Of a stretch of 64,000 bases of DNA, positions 56,240 through 64,000 are shown in pieces. Each line of letters starts with the position of its first letter. Position 1 is the first letter of the stretch. This DNA comes from Nepenthes gracilis. Its lineage: Eukaryota > Streptophyta > Magnoliopsida > Caryophyllales > Nepenthaceae. The stretch is from assembly GCA_033239525.1 (NCBI GenBank), contig BSYO01000035.1, positions 4,748,627 through 4,812,626 on the forward strand, in the 5' to 3' direction. The translations under genes were made by a program, and so were the position numbers. The notes under the pieces were generated by a model. That model saw nothing but the letters and a program-made list of their open reading frames with translations. It ran no database searches and was not told where the DNA came from.

Positions 56240-59200
56240 TCAAATTAATATTGGCCGATCAAGAAGTATGAATTTGTTCAACATAAAAAGATGTCATTGA
56301 TGCAAGAGAGTTTTGGTAAAATCTTCTACTGTTTGAAGATGAGTAGAGACATGAGATATAGTGATCACACTTTGATCAAGTGTTGTACAAATGTAATGAC
56401 AATCGATTGCAATATACTTTGTGCGTTTATAAAAGATGGGATTGGTGGCTATCTAAATAGTACTAGTATTTTTAACATGAAGAGTAGTGGGAAGAAGCTT
56501 TCTCTAGTGACCCATGTAACCAAGCAATTTCCAAGCAAGTAGATAACATAGCACGATATTCTAACTTTTTGAAGGATTTTGATATCTTAGTATACTTTTT
56601 ACCCTTCCAAGAAATAAGAATATTACCATGAAACATACACTAGTTAGTAATAAACGACGAGTATTGGTACAACCTGCCTAATCAGTGTCATTGAATCCTT
56701 ATAATTGGAGGGAATTCTAAGTGGAAAATAATAGTCCTCGACCTAAAGTACCCTTGAAATTATGAATGATTTGTTTCACTGCCATAAAATATGTGTGGCA
56801 GGGTACTTGTATAAACTGACTCACTTAATGAATTGCAAAAGAGATATTAGGTCGGGTGATCGTGAAATAATTCAAATTGGCTACCAATTGCTGATACATA
56901 GATAAATCAAATAGTAAGTCTCTATCCTTCTAATAGAGCTTCAAATTAACCTCCATTGGAGTAAGATAGAGTTTCCATCATGAAGACCAGCCAATGTGAT
57001 AAACTTCGGTGTATACTTGTGTTGGTGCAAAAGATTGCAAGTAGGAGTATGTTGTCGCCCAAGATTAAGAAAATATTGTAGCAAACCAAGATCTTTCATT
57101 TGAAATGATGTTTGTAGGTAATTTTGTAATTACTCAATCAGTTGAATGTCAAATCCAGTTTTTACAATATCATCTACATAAACGAAAAGTATAACAATGT
57201 AAGTATAGGTTTTGCATAGAAAAAGAGAAGAATCATTGATTCTGAGTAAGTCGAACTTGAGAAGATAGGCATGAAAATTTTCAAACCAAGATCGCGGTGC
57301 TTGCTTTAAACCATATAAAGAATTATTTAATTTACACCCTTCTAAGGAGTAATGAGTGAGCATGTCGGGAGATAGAGTCATGTAAACTTCTTCTTTTAAA
57401 TCTATGTAAGAATGTATTTTTTACGTCCATTTGTTGAAATATCCATCCTTTAGAAGTAACAATGGCTACAATAGTACATATGGTAGTCATTTTGGCTACT
57501 GGTGTAAAAGTTTAATCATAATCAATATCATAAACCTGTCGATTACCATGTGCTACTAAACGAGCTTTATGTTTGTCGATAAAGCTGTTAGGCCATAGCT
57601 TAAGTATATATATCCATGCACATCCAATAGGTTTGATTTCAGAAGGACATTGCACAATATTCCAAGTATGATTGTCTTGAAGAGTATGAAGCTCATCTTG
57701 CATAACTTATTGCCAAATTTTTGAGAAGAGGTCTGAGGGTAAGATGAAGTGACAAGAGTAGTATCCAAGATTTGCCTAGTGAGTTATATAAGAGAAACCA
57801 TACCTATCAAGAGGATGAGCAATCTAGATAGAGAAGGGGAGATGGAGAACATCGTTGGTACACAAGTCTAGGTTCAAGTCGTTGATACATAATTCTGAAA
57901 GGATTTGGACATATATTTTGCCTCCGAGTCTAAACGTAAGATTTTAATATGTGTCGAAACTTGTGTTTTGATATAAGTAGTAAAGGTTTGAAAGATAGGA
58001 AATACCTCATTTTTAGAGTAAAGAAAATATATACATTTGAAGAGGCTAATATCATCAATAAACGTCACAAGGTACTTGTAATTAGTATAAAAAGGAACTA
58101 GACTCACACCCAATACATCGGTATGAACAATATTAAAACTGGTGGACACACGACTACCATACAAAGGAAAAGTTAAAGCCTTACTTTTACCAAGTTTACA
58201 AGAAAAATACATTCGCTCGACTTAAAAATAAATGAATCTTATTATCCAAATAATCATCTCTTATAAGATAATGGAAAATGTTAGAGTTGGGGTGTCCCAA
58301 TCTTTTATGTTGTACGCTACTATTATTTGTGATATTAGTACAAACAAAAGAAACAAATGTAGGAAGAAGAAATTGGAGAGTAAATAAATACCCCACTTTA
58401 GGCCCTTTTGTGATTACATTCCTCGATACTTAATCCTCCATACAACAACCATTACGATCAAAATAAATTTCACATTTATTATCAACCAATTGTCTAATAG
58501 AAATCAAACCCGTAGATAATTCTAGAGGTACAAAAATATTATCGAAGGTGGATCCCAAATTTTTAACTGCAATGATAGGAAGAGAAGTGTCATTGGCTAC
58601 TTGAATATATTGCACACCCTTATACTGACAAATATTATGTAAAACATTTGCAGTACTTGTCATATAATTTGATACCTCTGAATTAAGTAACCAATAAGTA
58701 AGTGATTTTCACCTACCTTGTAGTTTTAGACCAAAGAAAGTAGAGGTTGTCATTTGTTGTACATCTCTGGAGATTAGAAAAGAATAGTAGATATTTGAAC
58801 GGGAGGAGTCGGCACACTAGCTAAAGCATAATTGACAATGATGTGAAAGGCCTATGCCTACCTATTTTAAGGTCAAATGCCACAATTTTTGATAATGTGT
58901 TCATCCTTTTTGTAATAATTATAAAATTTCTTACTGCAATCTTTTACAATGTGTTCATATTCCTTACAGCTATAGCAATGGATCTGAGATTTGAGCTTTC
59001 CTTGTCTCTAAGTAGCATATGCCAAATTAACCAGCTCAAAAGGTGTTGTTTCTTATGTCATGTTATTTTGAGTGCTAGACATTGTTCTTCTTGAAGAAAT
59101 TCTCTCAAACAGACATCAAGAGATAGAACAGGATTGTAGTTAAGAAGATTAACTTGAGTATGCTCAAATTCAGGCTTAAGTTTCATCATAAACTAATTTC

Positions 59201-60285
59201 TTAGGCTTTTTGTTTGAATTTCTAGCAATGCCACAAGAGCCTCCTTAGAAGTTTTAGAATGAACAATTCTAGTATATTCACTTCATAAATTAAAGAATTT
59301 AGTATAGAATTGTTTGATGAAAAGATCGCCTTCTTTGAAATTAGCAATTTTTAAATCCAATTAAAATTTTTAAGCATTATTTTCTTGGTTATGGATGCGC
59401 CAGAGATTTCTCAGCAATTGTGAAGTATCAAAGATTATTTACCATATGTGGTTCTATTGATCCATGTAACCATGATACAATCCGAGCATCCTTACTTTCC
59501 CATTGATAACGTTCCTTTATTTTGTTAGAAACTATAAATGAACCATCTAAATGATTCCAAAATTCTTTTCCTTTTACGAATATTTTAATTAAAACTCTCA
59601 GGCGGAGTAATTTTTTCCATTATAACGGATAATGGAATTTTCTTTTGACATAATAAAAGTATAAATAATACCTACGTGAAAGCAAAGTCCCAATATATCC
59701 CTTGTGAAATCTACTCTCCTCCACGTGATGTCCACATGTTGAAGATAAGAATCAAGAAGATGATGTGCAATTTGTGCAAATGGCAAAGTCACAGATTGGC
59801 TTACTTCAGCTACTGTTTATCCAAGAGAGAGAGAGAGAGAGACTTACACGATGATGCTTGAAAATCTTGCCAAAGAAAGAGAAACACTTATTTCAGTTGT
59901 TTTGAAGAGAGAGAAAACTTATATGAAGATTTTGCAACCAGTACAACTGTGATATTCTTTCCAAATAACAACAATCAAACTCAATGTTGCTTCACAAATC
60001 AATCACAATCCTCTAGTCGACTTTCTCTATAGTACCTAATTAGAGCTTCAAAATGAAGCAATAGATCAGCACAAACTAGGAATTAGAAATTAGTATAGGT
60101 TGGCACAATCGAATAGAGGGAACAAGCAAGATCTCTACGATGTTTTTCGTTTGTCCTAGCACTGAATAACGAAGAGAGAAGAGAATCTCATTTACCCCGA
60201 GTCTAAAACTTTCAAACATCCTACATATTTAGGACAAACTTTCGAAGAAAGTCAAGAGACTCAAAAGTACCGATTTAAATGTACT
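56240..60285 (-). pseudogene. Copia gag-pol remnant
   Basis: On the minus strand: gag 60280-59100; zinc knuckle CYSCKEYEHIVKDC near 58980, with a second knuckle that has lost its cysteines; protease/pre-integrase 58663-58196 (NLGSTFDNIFVPLELSTGLI, HKRLGHPNSNIFHYLI); integrase 58212-57874 (VHTDVLGVS, YLVTFIDD); RT 57703-57130 (HTWNIV, KARLVAHG, SLYGLKQAPRSWF, catalytic YVDDI); RNase H 57000-56250 (IATNPIFYKRTKYIAIDCHY). Several frames are needed. Confidence 0.88.
59824..59842. repeat. (GA)n microsatellite inside the copia element
   Basis: An AG run of about nine units in the gag part of the copia relic. Confidence 0.85.
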
Positions 60286-60305
60286 GGCTCTGATACCATG
60301 CCAAT

Positions 60306-60491
60306 TGTTCTGAATTCCCTTCATTGAAAGTTTCTTATCATTAAATAGAATATTTCTTACCTTAATTACAACATATTATAATTTTACATTTATAGCCCTA
60401 AATATAACAATTGTAATCAATTATAATGAACCGGAATCATATAACGGTAAATATATATACAATATCTAAGGTAATCAATATCCGACTATCA
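60306..60491 (-). repeat. Copia 5' LTR (right copy)
   Basis: Starts TGTTCTGAATTC next to the PBS, ends GACTATCA. About 11 bp shorter than the left copy. Confidence 0.88.
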
Positions 60492-60574
60492 AAACCCAAA
60501 TTTAACTTCTCTTAAACAGTTTTTATGAACCTATCTCACTGGCAAGCTGTTAGCCTTTTTTAGAAAATGCATGT

Positions 60575-61026
60575 CATGGAATAAGATATTCGGTTAATTT
60601 GTATCGATATTTGGAGGCCTTAATACTGATATTTACAAACATAACAAAAAAATCCCGATGTGAATCTCAACATATCCATTTTTGCTTCACTTTGCTTGAC
60701 TTTTGGAAGCTTAATGTCTATTCAACATGTTTTAAATAAACATAAATATTCAAATAAGTATAAATCTACATGTTTTGGAGAGTTTGGGGATTATTTGACA
60801 ACCTAGTAGGATATCAAGATTAATTTTAATAAATTTAATTAAAACTCTTTGAATAAGTAAATGGGTAATTTAATATTGTCAATTTTTAGTATACAACTCA
60901 CGTTCGATGTTATTATGAGCAAGTTTTTTTAACATCGTGATGTCCGATATTGATACATGTGTCTCAATATGGATGATACTGATACAGTTATGACTGATAC
61001 CGATATTGATATTTGCGTTCATATCA
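60575..61026. mobile_element. GATATCG-rich MITE-like element, longest copy
   Basis: Starts CATGGAATAAGATATTCGG and ends GATATTTGCGTTCATATCA, with GATATCG-type words at both ends and plain AT-rich DNA between. GCATGT occurs directly before (60569-60574) and after (61027-61032). The ends match only loosely as inverted repeats. Confidence 0.4.
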
Positions 61027-61032
61027 GCATGT

Positions 61033-64000
61033 TGATTCTCTGCCTTCTATTCTGTTCCAAGTCCAACTCACCAAATCTTTGACCCCTTGTTCATCCCACA
61101 TGGTTTACAAACGTACTCAAAGGGGACTGAGCTTGCCCTTCTCTTCAGCTTGTTACCATACCACAGAAATGCTGTACACCCTGTGTTTCTATTTCTTTAA
61201 CCCTTTTCGAGAAGCAAGAAGATGGAAGTCTTGTAAGCTTGAATGGTTGAACCGGAAATAAGACAGGTTTGAGGACTGTATCTACCTGCAAATGGGAGAA
61301 ACTAGTTGGTCAAACGTGGAATGCTAGCCAAAACATTCTCAATTAGAGTCTGGCAGTTTCTAATCCTAACTTTGGTGGACAAAGTGCTACCCAAGATATT
61401 TGATACCGCATTGAATCCTCTGTGAAACCCAATCTTTGGCTGATATTCTTTTTCTCACTTTCTTTGCACCAACATAGAACACGTCATTTGGCTTGCTTTA
61501 ATGTCAAATATGACAGAAAAAAAATATCTAAAATCCCATTAGCGTTTTAGCATACACTATGATTTTTAGTTGCAGGTTCTGTTTTTCATTTCCTTTTCTG
61601 GTTTCCTTTCTATACGACGGTGCCGTTGGGGGATACCCTTTGGACATCCTTAAATGACATGGCACCATATCCATCCATCTATTCTTGTGTGGGTCCACTA
61701 GTGTGAATGAATGGATGAACGCTACATCATCCCGTGGTGTCTATTTCCTGTCCCCAGAACATTTTTTTTCAATAGAAACATAGAGCCAATGTAGTTTTCG
61801 ATGATTGAAATTGTTTTTAACATAAACAAATTTTTATATGAGTTCAAATAATGCATACAATTTGCAAGCATATAACTGGAAAGACTGAAACATTGCTAAA
61901 AGGTTTATAATTATTTATATATCTTACTGATTTCTTCTTGCCCAGGTTCCTATCTCGATCAGTAAGAAAGCATACTCAATTGCCAAAAGTGACACCAAGG
62001 GATTGTCATTTGATTACATAGCAAATCCTGACCCTTAAGGTGACCTAAAACATGTATACCCAAAAATAGCCAGACTGCTGCAAAGGCAACCAGCTGAACA
62101 TCCCAACAGGAAAAAACAAATGCAGTCACAGACAACAAAAAGCAGAAGAAAGATATTTAAAAATCCTATGTTAGGCTAGCAAAGACTTATGGTTTTCAAT
62201 GAATTGATGCCCATTAATGTCACTTGTTAGGGTCAATCAATCGATCTAGGATAATGAACTCAACTCGTTACCTGTAGATTAAGTTGGGAGTCCTATGACC
62301 GTTAAGAGCATTTGCTAATCTCCAAGATTTAATATTAAGCATGCAAGTAACAAAGCACTTGTGTCACTAAATTAACTATCCAAAATGAATTTTTTGGTTG
62401 CCACTAATAGATATTTGCCTTAAATATTATTAAGAGAACAATACTTTAGGCTTCTCATATCACAAAACATATCTTACCTCCTATTGTGAGCAGAAATATA
62501 AGGATCAAAAACCATACTAGCATTTAGGCAGTCATTTGATGGCAACTGTTAAATGATATTTTCAGTTCTCAATTTGCTTAGAAACTTGAATTTGGGAATT
62601 AAGTCAATCTCTTTTAGCATTTTTCATGAATATTGATTAAAAGTTTGGACCCATAGTTATTAGTTTGTCAATCAGTGACAGTAGCTTCACAAATTTTCAC
62701 ACAAATCTTCTTATACGCTATTTAAGAAACAATGCAACCCAATCCTTCATCTATAATTGTAATTCATAAAACAGCTAAATATGTTTTCAAATCCAGTAAA
62801 AATTTGAGAATATTGAACAAGCTGGAAAATAACACAAGTTTTCTTTTTTTCTTGAATTTTTTTCTAGAAAATATCCCTTATTTTCCGCAACTCTCAGGTA
62901 CACAACAAAATAAGGTTGTTTGCAAAGGCTAGGTGAGTGAGGCCTACCTAGACTTTCACACTTGTGGTGATGACTGAAGTATAGTTCTTATTACAGCACT
63001 TTCAAGCATCCATCTAATTATTTAATAGCCTATACAAAACATAGGAAGAAATTTGATCTGTTCCATTAAACCTCTTTTCCTTAGGAAAATAAAGATTCAC
63101 GAAAGTTATTAATTAGGACACAGAATGTAGGTGTAACACATTGCATTACTATGTAAACAAACTTATCAGAGAACCCATAAGCCCTTATCAACTGTTGAAT
63201 AAGCCTCCAATTGTAGGAGTTTTAATGTCTACTTGCATTACATCTCAAGAGATTTCCTCAGTATGATAATTTATCATCCTTGCCGTGTAATGGAAAAGCA
63301 TAATATTGTCTTAGATGCTCCTTCCCTCTATATAGGTCACTTGAGTTGATTGAATAATGCCTCAAACCATCATATAGGCTAGGTCACCACCTAGAAGCCA
63401 CATGTCGTGTAAATACCCAAATACTGTGTCAAGCGTGCAGTTGTTACCACATTTTCCATTTTGGACTTTGGAGACTAAGATTAGATTGACAATTTTGAAC
63501 ATAGGGACCCTTATTGGAAAGAGCATGGAGACAGTGGATAACAGGATATTATGATTAGAAGAAAACTTGATATAATGTGCTTTCAGGAAACTAAACTAGC
63601 CAGAGGTCAATCTTGTGAGATTGACAAGACTGGACACAAGCTTTAGTTCAGAGGAAGAAGAAACATAAAGGTGGTGTAGGCTTATTGTAGATAGAAATCT
63701 AATATATTCAGTTGGGTGTTATGAGTTGGGGAAAGAATGATGAAATGAAATTGAGCTTATAGACTGAATTGTGGAATGTTATTTGTGCTTCTGCTTCTTA
63801 TGTGGGCTTACCATAATCTAGTAAAAGAGTGGTTTATTGTGTCAAGGATGCATGTCTTGCCTTCCATTGTATTAATATAAGAAAACATCTTACAGTTTCT
63901 TGTGCTATGTCAAGCATTGTATTTGATAAATATGTTGTCGGCCTTAAGTCATTTTCATTGCTGTTTTCTTTGGTTTTGTCTTTATATTTATTCAAACTCA
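61033..64000. other. Right end of window, no feature recognised
   Basis: Nearly 3 kb. Frames at 61013-61261 and 62732-62932 have no family signature. No methyltransferase exon, SPOUT motif, RNA gene or complete repeat was found. Presumably still intron 21. Confidence 0.5.

Larger units (their letters stand above)
56037..60491 (-). mobile_element. Ty1/copia retrotransposon, minus strand, near full length but decayed
   Basis: Short LTRs at 56037-56233 and 60306-60491 (both start TGTTCT). PBS TGGTATCAGAGCC (minus) at 60286-60298 is an exact tRNA-iMet match. A polypurine tract (GAGGGGGA, minus) sits next to 56233. Reading leftwards: gag, zinc knuckle, protease/GAG-pre-integrase, integrase, RT, RNase H, the copia order. 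Total 4.46 kb with ~190-bp LTRs, the size of compact plant copia lineages. Stops and frameshifts are scattered, so it is inactive. The flanks AAAGG and AAACC are not a convincing target duplication. Confidence 0.9.
51204..64000 (+). other. TRM3-like intron 21, open at the window edge
   Basis: At least 12.8 kb. Holds a deleted gypsy element (51969-55751), the plastid-derived tRNA-Leu (55828-55907), a copia element (56037-60491) and a GATATCG-rich element (60575-61026). That the whole stretch is intron is inferred from the missing 3' exons; a truncated gene is the alternative. Confidence 0.65.

Noticed and set aside
61013..61261. 82-codon plus-strand frame, considered as the next methyltransferase exon
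   Set aside because: Its translation does not resemble the family sequence expected after exon 21, and it has no suitable splice sites in phase 0.
61950..62040. CCCAG|GTTCCT acceptor-like site followed by a short open stretch
   Set aside because: The translation shows no TRM3/TARBP1 or SPOUT features and a stop follows.
1..64000. CRISPR arrays, bacterial operons, rRNA genes, phage or defence systems
   Set aside because: No spaced direct-repeat array, Shine-Dalgarno-led gene strings or rRNA sequence is present; all evidence is of a plant nuclear locus.

Overview
This is a window of plant (angiosperm) nuclear DNA. The evidence is AT-rich sequence, GT-AG introns, plant-type Ty3/gypsy and Ty1/copia retrotransposons primed by initiator tRNA-Met, an Au-like SINE, RTE-type LINE relics and a decayed plastid tRNA-Leu(UAG). 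The sequence does not fix the species. Family identities come from recalled homology and motifs; no database search was run.

Two host genes are supported. (1) On the minus strand at 1362-3803 is a two-exon gene for a 690-aa BED-finger / DUF659 / hAT-dimerisation protein. It resembles the domesticated hAT-transposase-derived proteins of plants, and its reading frame is intact. (2) On the plus strand, starting at 14308 or 14356, is the 5' two thirds of a very large gene for a TRM3/TARBP1-like tRNA (guanosine-18)-2'-O-methyltransferase. I could place 21 exons between 14356 and 51203. They join in one continuous frame of 1270 codons with GT-AG junctions throughout. The C-terminal SpoU (SPOUT) methyltransferase domain is not in the window, so intron 21 must run at least from 51204 to 64000.

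Layout: 1-5340 hAT-derived gene and its upstream region, with small GATATCG-rich MITE-like repeats; 5343-9936 AT-rich DNA without genes, holding one 107-bp tandem duplication; 9937-12035 a solo-LTR-like element; 12749-14110 an LTR-like block with a 27-bp tandem array, ending close to the methyltransferase start; 14308-64000 the methyltransferase gene, whose introns hold nearly all the remaining mobile DNA. Intron 2 carries a 1.31-kb tandem duplication. Intron 9 carries an RTE relic, an Au-like SINE and a second tRNA-like SINE. Intron 12 (13.4 kb) holds two nested gypsy elements, each with LTR pairs and exact 5-bp target-site duplications. Intron 14 holds a minus-strand RTE relic. Intron 18 holds a gypsy RT relic split by a second copy of the solo-LTR-like element. 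Intron 21 holds a deleted gypsy element, a plastid-derived tRNA-Leu pseudogene and a nearly full-length copia element.

The main biological picture is a conserved single-function tRNA-modification gene whose span has been inflated by nested insertions, while every coding exon found remains in frame. The most novel-looking item is a family of small inverted-repeat elements with interiors made of degenerate GATATCGGTAT words. They recur at up to eight sites, and three of these have direct-repeat flanks of 6-7 bp.
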